Shown here in pieces: positions 1 through 8,212 of a DNA stretch of 64,000 nucleotides. The DNA is from Fimbriimonadaceae bacterium (GTDB lineage: Bacteria; Armatimonadota; Fimbriimonadia; Fimbriimonadales; Fimbriimonadaceae). The DNA is taken from contig CP075364.1 in the NCBI GenBank assembly GCA_019454105.1, positions 1,553,362-1,617,361 on the forward strand. Reading direction: 5' to 3'. The notes under the pieces are model-generated. The model was not told the origin of the DNA, did not search any database, and saw only the letters and a program-made list of their open reading frames with translations. The number at the start of each line of letters is the position of its first letter. Within the stretch, counting starts at the first letter, position 1. A program made the position numbers and the translations under genes.

Positions 1-1465
1 CGAGCGTCCATCCGCCAGCGAACGCGGAAAGCCGCCGAAGAACCGCCCTCTCGGGGTCGGTCAACAGCCCATAGCTCCAGTCGACCAACGCCTTGAGGGT
101 CTGCTGGCGCGGCATGGCCGTGCGCGACCCGCCTGTCAGGAGCCTGAACCGGTCGTTCAATCGGGACGAGATCTGGTCGATCGACATCGAGCGCACCCGG
201 GCGGCGGCCAGCTCGATGGCGAGGGGGATGCCGTCCAGTTGCCAACAGACGCTCGCCAGGGCCTTGCAGTCCTCGGGAGCGATCGTGAACGAAGGGACGG
301 TCAGGCGAGCGCGGTCGACGAAGAGCCGCACCGACTCGAACTCCTCGAGCTCACCGGGGGTGTAACGACGTTTCGGGTCCGGCAGCGAGAGGGACGGCAC
401 GCGGAAGGTGGCCTCGCCCGGGATGTTCAGCGGCTCCCGGCTCGTGGCCATGACCTTGACGTCCGGGCACGACCGCAAGAGAGCTTCGATCAGATGGGCG
501 CACCCAGCAAGAAGGTGCTCGCAGTTGTCGAGAACGAGAAGCTGGGTCTTCCGCCCAAGGCTCGCCACCAAAGCCTGGGTGATCGATTGGCCCGGCTCTT
601 CTCGGATCCCTTGGACGGCGGCGACCTCCGCTGGCACCAGGCCTGGATCGCTCACGGCGGCCAGATCCACGAACCAGACGCCGTCTTTGAACTGATCGGC
701 CTGTTCGGACGCAGCCTGCACCGCGAGCCGCGTCTTGCCGCTCCCTCCGCTGCCGGTCAAGGTCACGATCCGGTTGGCGACGAGCAGGCCCGAGACCCGC
801 TCAAGTTCCTTTCTTCGCCCGACGAACGTCGTCAGTTGGGCGGGAAGATTGTTACGGGCCGCCGCTCCTTCGATGGAGCGGAGCGGTGGGAACTCGTTCG
901 GCAGGCCGGGGCAGACGACTTGATAGACCCGCTCGGGGGAGGCCAGGTCCTTGAGCCGGACGACGCCGAGATCCTCGATGCGGAATCCGAGGTCGGTACC
1001 CTCGGTCAACGACGCGCGCACCGTTTCGGAGAGCACGGTCTGGCCGCCATGGGCCACGCCCAAGAGGCGCGCGACGCGGTTGAGGGTCGGGCCGAAGTAG
1101 TCTTGGTCGCGCTCGACGGCCGGGCCGGTGTGCACGGACATGCGGACTTTGATCGGGGTTTGAGCCGGCCACGGCTCTTGGTGGAGCGCGGTCTGGGCAG
1201 CGGCCGTGGCCCGGAGAGCTTCGATCCCGCTCGCAAAGGTCGCGCAGAAGGCGTCGCCGATCGTCTTGAAGACCTGGCCGGAGCAGGACTCGATGGCCTG
1301 GCGCATGATCTCGTCGTGCCGTGCCAGAGTGGTGCGCATGACCTCTGGGTAGGCTTCCCAAAGCCGGGTGCTGCCTTCGATGTCGGTGAAGAGGAAGGTG
1401 AAGACCCTGGGGGCCGCTCCGCCCGCTTCAGCTGGCGGGCCCGGTTCTGTCTGAGCCCCCGTCAC
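1..1465 (-). CDS. Class III adenylate/guanylate cyclase fused to NB-ARC-like ATPase (3' end outside window)
   Basis: I translated the minus strand from a GTG at 1465; an in-frame TGA lies just upstream, and the frame runs off the left edge after about 488 codons. Residues 20-190 form a class III nucleotide cyclase domain: FTDIEGST carries the first metal Asp (about D28), KTIGDAF the second (about D71), and the transition-state Asn/Arg lie in NRVARL. A P-loop ATPase follows near residue 235 with TLTGSGGSGKTRL and a Walker B-like LLVLDNCEHL, as in signal-transduction ATPases of the NB-ARC/AAA-16 type. Related proteins usually end in TPR repeats, which would lie outside the window. The catalytic residues look intact. 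It is probably a cytoplasmic regulator that makes a cyclic nucleotide; the signal it senses is unknown. Confidence 0.88.
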   Translation of the reverse strand, partial: MTGAQTEPGPPAEAGGAAPRVFTFLFTDIEGSTRLWEAYPEVMRTTLARHDEIMRQAIESCSGQVFKTIGDAFCATFASGIEALRATAAAQTALHQEPWPAQTPIKVRMSVHTGPAVERDQDYFGPTLNRVARLLGVAHGGQTVLSETVRASLTEGTDLGFRIEDLGVVRLKDLASPERVYQVVCPGLPNEFPPLRSIEGAAARNNLPAQLTTFVGRRKELERVSGLLVANRIVTLTGSGGSGKTRLAVQAASEQADQFKDGVWFVDLAAVSDPGLVPAEVAAVQGIREEPGQSITQALVASLGRKTQLLVLDNCEHLLAGCAHLIEALLRSCPDVKVMATSREPLNIPGEATFRVPSLSLPDPKRRYTPGELEEFESVRLFVDRARLTVPSFTIAPEDCKALASVCWQLDGIPLAIELAAARVRSMSIDQISSRLNDRFRLLTGGSRTAMPRQQTLKALVDWSYGLLTDPERAVLRRLSAFAGGWTL

Positions 1466-1504
1466 GCAGAAATCATACCGTCAGGGCCGCCTCGCAAAAG
1501 GGGT

Positions 1505-2149
1505 TCAGAGACCCTCTTTTTGAGTCGGAAACCGCGAATCCTCTAACGTCTTGCTGAAGTAGGCGTTGTCGCGCTGGCCCGCAGGGAGGACGACCCGGGT
1601 CGAGAATCGGCCCTGGTCGAGGTCGCAGTCCAAGAGGCGCCCGCCACGCTGCCAGTCGCCGTAGCCCGCCCAGCCGCTCACGCGGCCATAAATCAGGTGG
1701 ACACCCTGATGGTCGCCGAGGTAGTCGTTCACGTGGTCGTGTCCGCAGAGCACGGCCCGCACCCGGCCCGAGTCGCGGTAACGGCGGAACACCTCGCCGG
1801 TGTCCGTCTCATAGCAGACGTCCTCGCCCTTGCGCCCGACGGTGCCGCCTGCTTGACGCATGGTGTGGAAGTCGAGGTCCGGCTCGTGCTCCTCGATGAG
1901 GGCGCGGAGGGTGGCGGCAGTCCGCTTGTCCTTCTCGGCGTCGGCCTCGTTCGGGCGCCCGAAGTGGGTGTCGGTGACCTGCAGGATACGGAACCGGCCC
2001 CGGTTTGGGGAGACGATCTCGAAGCGGTCGTCGGCGGTGCGGACGGTCCGGGCCCGCTTGGCGGGGGCGGCCCCCCAGGCGGCCATGCCCGGCCAGACCA
2101 GCCCAGTTCCCAACACCGCCACGCCTTTCAGAAACTCGCGCCTCTGCAT
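1505..2149 (-). pseudogene. Tat-exported calcineurin-like metallophosphoesterase with the middle of its domain missing
   Basis: The 214-residue frame begins with a Tat-like leader (MQRREFLKGVAVLG) and a calcineurin-like start, RILQVTDTHFG, whose DTH is the first metal motif. It then jumps from EEHEPDLDFH straight to the domain's end, where AVLCGHDHVN holds the last metal motif. The GDxxD and GNHD/E motifs that normally lie between are absent. The family usually exceeds 300 residues, so roughly 100 or more residues appear to be lost in frame near 1880. Without those ligands a dinuclear metal site should not form, so I treat it as a decayed gene, although the frame is open and it could still be translated. 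It lies downstream of, and in the same orientation as, no obvious partner. Confidence 0.7.
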
Positions 2150-2249
2150 CTGACGCGAGGATACTGGGGCGGTGGTTAATGGCGGGTTAAGGCTCGACTC
2201 TCCAACGAGCCCCTCCCCCGTTCACCGGGAAGACGACAGAAGACGCAAA

Positions 2250-2290
2250 CCCCCTCCCCCGTTACGGGGGAGGGGGCAGGGGGTGGGGGC
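2250..2290 (+). repeat. Hairpin/G-quadruplex repeat, copy 1
   Basis: Core of about 40 bp. An 11-bp perfect stem (CCCCTCCCCCG, loop TTA, CGGGGGAGGGG) is followed by further G runs, so the plus strand reads G5-A-G5-CA-G5-T-G5, a classical G-quadruplex pattern. A degenerate half copy precedes it at about 2211-2232. Other copies are at 4229, 6662, 18205, 24906, 24996 and 49413. Confidence 0.9.
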
Positions 2291-2437
2291 GGGGTTCCGA
2301 GTTTCGGACGTGGGCCTAGGCCGGTGCCCAGACTGAAGTCCGGACGGACGGTGCATTCTCAGTGCCGCCGCCAGGGCATCAGGTCGCTGGATCGATGGAA
2401 CCCTGGGCCTGCCGCTTTTCCTCGAGAACAGTGGGCC

Positions 2438-3835
2438 TTAGTGACTCGTCTTGCCCGAGTTGGAGAGCGGCCAGGCGCGGAGCCCTACCTGGCGCTCCAC
2501 GGCCCCGATATCGACGATCGGAGCGACGCCGATCCCGGTGTCGGCAACTTCAGGGTCGTCGACAAATCGAGGGCTGCCGAAAAAGTCCGTCAGGATCCCG
2601 TTCGGCACGGCCGAGTTGTCGCCCGCGTCGATGACCGGTGAACCCGGCAGCGGGCGGAACTCGGCATCAAGCCTTGGATCGGAGGTGATGACGGTCGGGC
2701 CGGTGAAGTTCCCGCCGCCGGAACTGTTGAAGACGACCGAAGAGGTGATTGCGGCCACACCTGGCCCGAAGACCTCAACTGCGTAGCCCCATTTGTCGTT
2801 GAACGCGAAGACGCTGTTGACGACGGACGGCACGCGCCCGCGCTGGACAAAGAGGGCCCCGTTGTTGTTCGAGCGCACGGTCGAGTTGATGATGCGGGGC
2901 GAAGCGTCGTTCACGAGGATGCCGCCCAAACCGAGGTTGTGATCGACAATCGAGTTCACCAAGCGAACGGTTGACCCGCCTGCGAAGTAAAGCGCGGCCC
3001 CGAAGGCGGCCGCGTTCTCTCGGAAACGCGAGTTGATGATCTGCCCGGCAGTCGCGCTGGTGTAGATCGCGCCGCCAGCCAGCGAGCTGTAGATCCCGCT
3101 GAACTGGTTGCCTTCATAGCGACCGTTGCCCTCAGCGAGCATTCCCCTGATGTGGAGGGTGCCCCCATTGGACTGGACGACGCTGCCGAACTGGTTGCCG
3201 AAGTTGCCGGTCGCGTAGGCGCCGTCGATGACGAGGTTGCCGTAGCCGTTCACTGCTCCACCATAGGGAGCCTCGTTCCGCAAGAACTTCACGTCGATCA
3301 AAGTCGCGTTGCTAGCCTCATAGGCGAAGCCGCCGCCCAGGACGGCCCGATTGTCCTCAAAGCTCACTCGCGTGAAGGTCGGCGCACCGTGCTTCGCGTA
3401 GACGCCGCCACCCATGACCCCTTCGTTGTCGCGGAACACGACGTCGGTCACGGTGATGGAGCTTCCGTGGACCACCATGCCGCCCCCGGGCACCTGAGGA
3501 TGAGAGTTGCGATTGGCGATCCCTCCTTGGACGGTGAAACCGGAAAAGACGGTGGCAGCAGTCTCGCCTGTCTTCGCTTGCACGACAAAACCGAACTGGC
3601 CAGGGCTCTGGATGACGGTCTGTCCGGGCCCGGCCTCACTCTGGAGCCAAATGGCCTTGCCCTTGAAGTCGATGAACTCGGTGTAGGTACCGGGCGAGAC
3701 AAGCACGGTGTCGCCAGGTTGCGCGAGGTCGATGCCAGACTGGATGGTGGCAGCGTCTTGCGGGACGCGAATCGTGGCCGCTGCAGCAAAGCTGGCGACC
3801 AACGAGATGATTGCGGTCGGTATGGATCGGTTCAT
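2438..3835 (-). CDS. Secreted right-handed parallel beta-helix protein
   Basis: The start chosen is the ATG at 3835, with GGAG about nine bases upstream, because it gives a clean signal peptide (MNRSIPTAIISLVASFAAAA); the longer frame from 3877 adds an unlikely polar leader. The mature protein opens with the IRVPQDAATIQSGIDLAQPGD pattern, split here as IRVPQDAATIQ and SGIDLAQPGD, that begins many NosD/pectate-lyase-like beta-helices, then shows repeated Gly/Asn/Val coils (GGG-V-NG and N-S-V types). It ends in a short DIGAVE segment typical of choice-of-fold surface beta-helix proteins. No catalytic residues can be assigned. It is probably an exported surface or periplasmic protein of unknown ligand. 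Confidence 0.8.
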   Translation of the reverse strand: MNRSIPTAIISLVASFAAAATIRVPQDAATIQSGIDLAQPGDTVLVSPGTYTEFIDFKGKAIWLQSEAGPGQTVIQSPGQFGFVVQAKTGETAATVFSGFTVQGGIANRNSHPQVPGGGMVVHGSSITVTDVVFRDNEGVMGGGVYAKHGAPTFTRVSFEDNRAVLGGGFAYEASNATLIDVKFLRNEAPYGGAVNGYGNLVIDGAYATGNFGNQFGSVVQSNGGTLHIRGMLAEGNGRYEGNQFSGIYSSLAGGAIYTSATAGQIINSRFRENAAAFGAALYFAGGSTVRLVNSIVDHNLGLGGILVNDASPRIINSTVRSNNNGALFVQRGRVPSVVNSVFAFNDKWGYAVEVFGPGVAAITSSVVFNSSGGGNFTGPTVITSDPRLDAEFRPLPGSPVIDAGDNSAVPNGILTDFFGSPRFVDDPEVADTGIGVAPIVDIGAVERQVGLRAWPLSNSGKTSH

Positions 3836-4062
3836 AGGGATTGACTCCGTAGTGACATCACCGCCATGAGGCCACAATTCAAGTAACGCATGTTTAGCTA
3901 GTAATTTCTACGACCCTGCCCGAAAGCCTTAGGAAGCTTTCTCGACCCTCGGCCCGCACTCACCAAGCGTTGTCTCGAGCCCGCACTGTCCCGCTCCCCC
4001 TTCTCCGCCTTTGATCCGGGCGCGATGGCATGAAGCCGAGAGAAGAGCAAGACGGAGTGTTT

Positions 4063-4154
4063 GTGCTGCATACGTGCTGCATACGTGCTGTAAACGTGCT
4101 GCAAACGTGCGTTTGCAGCACAGATGAGGCACGGTTGAGGCACACATGAGACAC
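4063..4154 (+). repeat. 11-bp phased repeat tract with hairpin
   Basis: Four tandem 11-mers of the type GTGCTGCAAAC occupy 4063-4106 (variants ...GCATAC, ...GCATAC, ...GTAAAC, ...GCAAAC). After a GTGC loop, the inverted arm GTTTGCAGCAC lies at 4111-4121. Three further 11-mers of the type AGATGAGGCAC follow to 4154. A related tract with a longer hairpin lies at 6558-6627. Confidence 0.88.
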
Positions 4155-4228
4155 AGGGAAGCCGGGCCGAGGCCTCGGGTTCCGGTTCCCCCTTCCCGGT
4201 CACAGGGAAGACGGTCTGGAACGCAGAA

Positions 4229-4269
4229 CCCCCTCCCCCGTTACGGGGGAGGGGGCAGGGGGTGGGGGC
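4229..4269 (+). repeat. Hairpin/G-quadruplex repeat, copy 2
   Basis: Same core as the copy at 2250-2290, with the same 11-bp stem and four G5 runs. It is preceded by a shared leader of the type GGTCTGGAACGCAGAAC, which resembles the flank of the copy at 6662, so the repeat unit may extend upstream of the core. Confidence 0.9.
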
Positions 4270-4303
4270 AGGGTCAGGATCGTCATCACCGGCGCCATGG
4301 CGC

Positions 4304-4906
4304 CTAGCGATGAGGCAGGCGGACTGCTGGTGGTGACTCAGAAAAGAACTGTCCTTGCAGTCCGTCAAGAACGTAGTTACGTTCGCTCATCTTGACCAAG
4401 TCTTGTTGTCCGCTGGGACTGAATGTGTACAGCCTCAGGTTCACCGAATTAGGCGCTATTTTCTCGAAAGACCCATCAAGAATCAGTTGATTGTTCTCCC
4501 ATCGAGCGACGACAGAGTCGGAAACGACCTCACCCTGCATGTCCGCGATCCACGGTTCGGAAAGCCACTTTCGCTTGGCGGACTCAGCCTCGCAATTTAC
4601 AGCTAAGTAGAGCGTGACATCCTGGCCACTCGGTTTCAATTTCAATGGGCGGACCTTGATCAGCATGTGGGGCCGCGTTGCGATCCAGTCTCGCCGAAAC
4701 TCGACTCTTAGCACCAGCGGGTCTTCTCGGTCAACCCAGATCGCCTGCACTGGATCTGTTTGCGCGCTGACCATCCTGTTGTCTGCTGGCTCCTTGAACA
4801 AAGGGCGGTCTTGGGCTTCGAAGACTTTTCTGCTTGGAGAAGTCGACTCTTGGGTGACACTCAATATGGCACCGGCCGCAATGGCGAGCGCGAGGAAACG
4901 AATCAT
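4304..4906 (-). CDS. Secreted hypothetical protein, second gene of a two-gene operon
   Basis: The start chosen is the ATG at 4906, because it shares its A with the upstream TAA stop (TAATG), a coupling arrangement, and begins a signal peptide (MIRFLALAIAAGAILSV). The codon at 4918 would add only MAKI. About 200 residues, with no family that I recognise. The mature part alternates beta-strand-like stretches with charged loops (VLRVEFRRDW, VTLYLAVNCEAES, LILDGSFEKIA), which suggests an all-beta exported domain. Base composition is less GC-rich than most of the window, like its upstream partner. The partner secreted protein and the overlap suggest that the two act together, but no function can be assigned. 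Confidence 0.6.
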   Translation of the reverse strand: MIRFLALAIAAGAILSVTQESTSPSRKVFEAQDRPLFKEPADNRMVSAQTDPVQAIWVDREDPLVLRVEFRRDWIATRPHMLIKVRPLKLKPSGQDVTLYLAVNCEAESAKRKWLSEPWIADMQGEVVSDSVVARWENNQLILDGSFEKIAPNSVNLRLYTFSPSGQQDLVKMSERNYVLDGLQGQFFSESPPAVRLPHR

Positions 4907-6051
4907 TATCTTGGCCACCCTGAATGCCAGTCGAAATCGTCTGGGTCACCGGGCCCCCAAGTCCAACCCCAACTCGTATAGACTTTCAGTTTACCGGTAA
5001 CCTTGTCATAGATGAAGTGAACTTTCCGACCGTTAGCAGGTTCAACGCTGACGTGATGAATGTATCGACCATCGACCTCATTCTCGTAAGTTTGATTTTC
5101 ACCATTATCCCACACGCACATTCCGATCCAGTCGTCGATTTCTTCTGGATCGATTTCTCCGTTTCCATTATCATCGTGACCGATTACAATGACGAAGGAG
5201 TCCGACGCATCCATCCCTGCGCCGCCTCGGTTCCATCCCCAAAAATCGACTTTGGTGCCGCTCGGTGCCCCGCCTCCACTGACGTCGTCTGCCCCGACGT
5301 ACGACCAATCTGGCACACCGTCTCCAGAAATGTCGCCAGTGCCATGGCTTGACCCATTCGTCGGAGGGCACAGTGGAGACTGACCGTTGTAGGCGTTTGG
5401 GAAAAGATGTTGTGGCACTGGTATGTAAATATACTGGTCGTGTGGAAGAACCTGCCTCAGTCCGATGCCCGCTGAGGATTCAACAGCTAAGTACCGATTC
5501 CCTGACCCCGTTCCATCTCGGACTGTGGAGACTCGGATTCCAGGCACGCCACCTAACCCTCGCAAGTCCGCCACGTTCGGTGCGAAGTAGGATGAAGCTG
5601 AGTCAAAAGCCAGACCAAGAACCAGGTTAGGATTGACTGACGTTGTCAGCACATTACCGTTGATGGCAGGTGGCGACGTGGTCACGTACAAACCGGACGC
5701 CGGATCCATCAAGACTGAAGAGTACGCTTGAATCGGCGGATCAGCAAGAAGCTGGTTTTGTCCAAGGTTGATAATGAGCTTCCGGACAATCGCACCCTCA
5801 CTATCGCACAGAAGCACTTGAGTAAAGAAGTAGCCGGAAACAGAGGTGGGAATGATCGACTTGAAAGTTATTGTGAAGAGACCGTTCTCCAGGTCGACGT
5901 CACCCTCGTCGATGACTGCTCCCGTCGGCACAGGATAATAGATCGAACCTTGTGTGGCATGGACGGGCCCCCCGTCTTGTTGAGCAAGGACGATCTGAAA
6001 CGGAATGGCACAGACTGCTATTGCCATCAAGACGAAGAGTCCGCGTGGCAT
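4906..6051 (-). CDS. Secreted protein with an EF-hand/dockerin-like calcium loop
   Basis: The start chosen is the ATG at 6051, giving the signal peptide MPRGLFVLMAIAVCAIPFQ and cleavage near VLAQQ; the frame from 6192 adds 47 unlikely residues. The mature protein of about 360 residues is Gly/Asn/Pro-rich. Near the C-terminal third it has DDNGNGEIDPEEID, a good match to a calcium-binding EF loop (Asp/Asn/Asn/Glu at alternate positions, terminal Glu), and earlier GDISGDGVPDW, another Asp-rich loop. It ends with Trp-rich GWTWGPGDPDDFDW. It is coupled to the secreted gene downstream by TAATG. No enzyme motif is evident. It may be a calcium-stabilised surface or matrix protein. Confidence 0.65.
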   Translation of the reverse strand: MPRGLFVLMAIAVCAIPFQIVLAQQDGGPVHATQGSIYYPVPTGAVIDEGDVDLENGLFTITFKSIIPTSVSGYFFTQVLLCDSEGAIVRKLIINLGQNQLLADPPIQAYSSVLMDPASGLYVTTSPPAINGNVLTTSVNPNLVLGLAFDSASSYFAPNVADLRGLGGVPGIRVSTVRDGTGSGNRYLAVESSAGIGLRQVLPHDQYIYIPVPQHLFPNAYNGQSPLCPPTNGSSHGTGDISGDGVPDWSYVGADDVSGGGAPSGTKVDFWGWNRGGAGMDASDSFVIVIGHDDNGNGEIDPEEIDDWIGMCVWDNGENQTYENEVDGRYIHHVSVEPANGRKVHFIYDKVTGKLKVYTSWGWTWGPGDPDDFDWHSGWPR

Positions 6052-6557
6052 GATGATTAGGATACTCAGCCGAACCGTTAGTCGCAGGACTAGCGGTTCA
6101 GTTCGAAAAGAGCCATCATCGTCAAGTTTCTTCGCGGCATGGCCAGGGGCCAAGAACACTGAGTGGGGTTTGCCTTTCCCGCCCTCCGTCACCTTCTAAT
6201 GTCAACAGTGCCGAACAGTCTCTCCAATCGCTCCGAAGTTCGCATTGTGAGCGACGGTCACTATGAAGACGAGCACAAGATTGTCAAAGTGGCACCGAAG
6301 TAGCACCATGGCGATCAGGGCCGCCGGGGCCCCTTGCGTGGCGGGCTTCGGGGAAGACACACGCGCAGAAGCCGCAGCCGAAAGTCCGCGAATCCGCAGG
6401 CAATTGGAGGGTGGGCCGCTTCCCCCGTTGACCGGGGCGGCAAGAACCCGACTGACATGGTGCCAGGCGCAGGAGGGCCAATTGTCTAGATCTTTCACAA
6501 AACACCCTCATACCGAAGAAGAGCGTGTCATGCAAGCGCTTCGATCACCGGGGTTTT

Positions 6558-6627
6558 GTGCTTCATCTGTGCTGCAAACGTGGGTTTGCAGCACAGATGA
6601 AGCACAGACGAGGCACCAATGAAGCCC
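6558..6627 (+). repeat. Perfect 22-bp inverted repeat built of 11-bp modules
   Basis: The left arm is GTGCTTCATCT plus GTGCTGCAAAC (6558-6579), the loop is GTGG (6580-6583), and the right arm is GTTTGCAGCAC plus AGATGAAGCAC (6584-6605). All 22 pairs match. Two more AGACGAGGCAC-like 11-mers follow. It shares modules with the tract at 4063-4154 and, like it, lies 60-110 bases before a G-rich repeat. Confidence 0.92.
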
Positions 6628-6661
6628 AAGAACGATGGTCTGGAGCCCTAGGCGGCGCAAA

Positions 6662-6701
6662 CCCCTCCCCCGTTACGGGGGAGGGGGCAGGGGGTGGGGG
6701 C
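6662..6701 (+). repeat. Hairpin/G-quadruplex repeat, copy 3
   Basis: Same 11-bp stem and four G5 runs as the other copies. It ends only a few bases from the stop codon of the PEP-CTERM gene at 6706, so on that gene's strand the hairpin could also act as a transcript end. Confidence 0.9.
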
Positions 6702-6705
6702 GGAG

Positions 6706-7497
6706 TCAGGCTTTACGCGAGCGATTCCGGCGCCGGGCGAACCACGCCAAAGCTCCAAACCCGAGCAGGACCGAAGGCTCGGGCACCGGGTTGCCGAAGC
6801 TCGCGTCGTACCAGCCGCGGACTTTGGTGTCGCCGATCAGCGTCGCCTTTTGATTGTCAAGGTCGAGCGAGTACAGGTTGCCAAGGCCGTCCAGGCCATA
6901 AAACTTGCTCCCGTCGTACGCCATCCCCTCGATGTCGGCCTTCGTCCCCTGCAAGACGCCGAGCTCGGTCGCCCCGCCTGTGTAGCCGCTCTTGGTGACC
7001 ATCTGGGCTCCGGCCTGAGAGCCGAGCGTCCAAAAATCGTCTCCCGCCATCGCGAAAGCTTTGGGCCTGCCGACCGGTGGGCGGGTCGTCTTGATCGGTC
7101 CTCGGGCGAGCGAGGTGAACACGAAGCCAGCCTCGTCCTCATCGGTGGCCGCCAAGAGGCCCGCGCCTTCGTCAGGGTCTTTTCCAAAGTCCAGATCGTC
7201 CGTCCGGACGCTCGATAGCGTGTAAAGGACTCCGCTCAGGCGGCCCGTGACAAGATCTTCGACCCGGAGCAGCTCGCTCTTGGAGTTGGTGACGAAGACT
7301 GAACCCTGGTCGGAAGAGCTGTCGTCGGGCCAAATCGCTAGACCGAACACCTCCTCGTCGAGCGTCGCCATCTTCGTCGCGACAGCGGTGCCGACGTCGA
7401 TGCTGTAGAGCCCTTTGTCGGCGGCTACGGCGTACAGAGTCTGGGCTTGAGAGGCGGCGGCCATCCCGAGCGCGGTCGTCTTCAAGAATGTCCTCAT
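6706..7497 (-). CDS. PEP-CTERM exported protein (WD/YVTN-like propeller)
   Basis: The start chosen is the ATG at 7497 with a strong GGAGGGG site nine bases before it; the longer frame to 7602 enters the Rhs remnant. A short signal peptide (MRTFLKTTALGMAAASQAQ) precedes repeated blocks such as GLYSIDV, LAIWPDD, GMAYDGSKFYGLDGLGNLYSLD, which resemble beta-propeller blades. The C-terminus is a standard PEP-CTERM sorting signal: VPEP, a hydrophobic stretch and RRRNRSRK. Such proteins are exported and then processed by an exosortase, which was not seen in this window. An Rhs-derived segment begins about 45 bases upstream of the ATG, so this gene's original promoter may have been displaced. Confidence 0.8.
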   Translation of the reverse strand: MRTFLKTTALGMAAASQAQTLYAVAADKGLYSIDVGTAVATKMATLDEEVFGLAIWPDDSSSDQGSVFVTNSKSELLRVEDLVTGRLSGVLYTLSSVRTDDLDFGKDPDEGAGLLAATDEDEAGFVFTSLARGPIKTTRPPVGRPKAFAMAGDDFWTLGSQAGAQMVTKSGYTGGATELGVLQGTKADIEGMAYDGSKFYGLDGLGNLYSLDLDNQKATLIGDTKVRGWYDASFGNPVPEPSVLLGFGALAWFARRRNRSRKA

Positions 7498-7544
7498 CGT
7501 TTGAGTCCCCTCCGAGACTTCAGTTATACAGCAAAAAGCCGGGG

Positions 7545-7675
7545 CCGCCACCTGGGCCGACCCCCGCACCGGCAAGTCGCTGGACCGCAACCCGGCCCTC
7601 AACGCCTACCGCCCGGTCCACATCGGCGACGCCATGATCGGGCTCGAGGCCGGGGTCGTCAACGCGCTGTGGAAG
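7545..7675 (+). repeat. 131-bp direct repeat in Rhs remnant, left copy
   Basis: Nearly identical to 8082-8212, encoding ATWADPRTGKSLDRN onward to VVNALWK in the same frame. It differs by a few substitutions, such as GCCATG against GCCATC. Sequence diverges at both edges, as expected for a recombination product. Confidence 0.9.
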
Positions 7676-8081
7676 CGCTTCGGCCCGGGCCAGTTCCTCG
7701 TCTACCTCTACGACGGCGGCCTGCCCCTCGTCGAGCTGCGCGAGGACGGGTCCGTCGAGGGGACCTGCCTCTACGGCCCCTTCGGGCTGGTCTACCGCTA
7801 CACCGAGACGGGCCAGGGCTACTCGGCCTACGGCTTCGACCCGTTCGGCAACGCCGCGGTCATGCAGTACCAGACCCAGACGGTCATCCGCAACCGCGCG
7901 GTCTACGACTCCTTCGGGCGCCTGCTGGAGGACCGGCTCGCCTCGACGCCCAACGCGTGGGCCCCGCCCGTCGACGACGTCGGAACGATGTCGCAGTGGG
8001 GGGGCCTGGCCGACATCGAGTTCCGCAGGCAGCGCGACGGGGCCCTGCTCCGCGCCTTCGACGGCCTGGCCCAGACCGGCC

Positions 8082-8212
8082 CCGCCACCTGGGCCGACCC
8101 CCGCACCGGCAAGTCCCTCGACCGCAACCCGGCCCTCAACGCCTACCGCCCAGTCCACATCGGCGACGCCATCATCGGGCTCGAGGCCGGGGTCGTCAAC
8201 GCGCTGTGGAAG
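8082..8212 (+). repeat. 131-bp direct repeat in Rhs remnant, right copy
   Basis: Partner of 7545-7675, in the same orientation and frame, 537 bases apart. After this copy the frame continues into SVAAPIVDDGLKARG, the pre-toxin linker. Confidence 0.9.

Larger units (their letters stand above)
3836..4303. other. Gene-poor interval with two repeat families
   Basis: No convincing gene. It holds an 11-bp phased repeat tract at 4063-4154 and a hairpin/G-quadruplex repeat at 4229-4269. Open frames on the minus strand here are translations of these repeats (His/Ala/Cys- and Pro/Gly-rich) and are not credible proteins. Confidence 0.75.
6052..6705. other. Gene-free interval carrying a long hairpin and a G-rich repeat
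   Basis: About 650 bases without a believable gene. The part near 6052-6250 is the upstream region of the secreted operon. The rest contains the perfect 22-bp hairpin at 6558-6605, further 11-mers to 6627 and the hairpin/G-quadruplex repeat at 6662-6701. Confidence 0.7.

Noticed and set aside
239-1546. 435-residue plus-strand frame opposite the cyclase/ATPase
   Set aside because: The minus strand encodes a clear cyclase and P-loop ATPase; this frame is a shadow.
3898-4368. 156-residue minus-strand frame in the intergenic repeats
   Set aside because: It is the translation of the 11-mer and G-rich repeats, with no start context.
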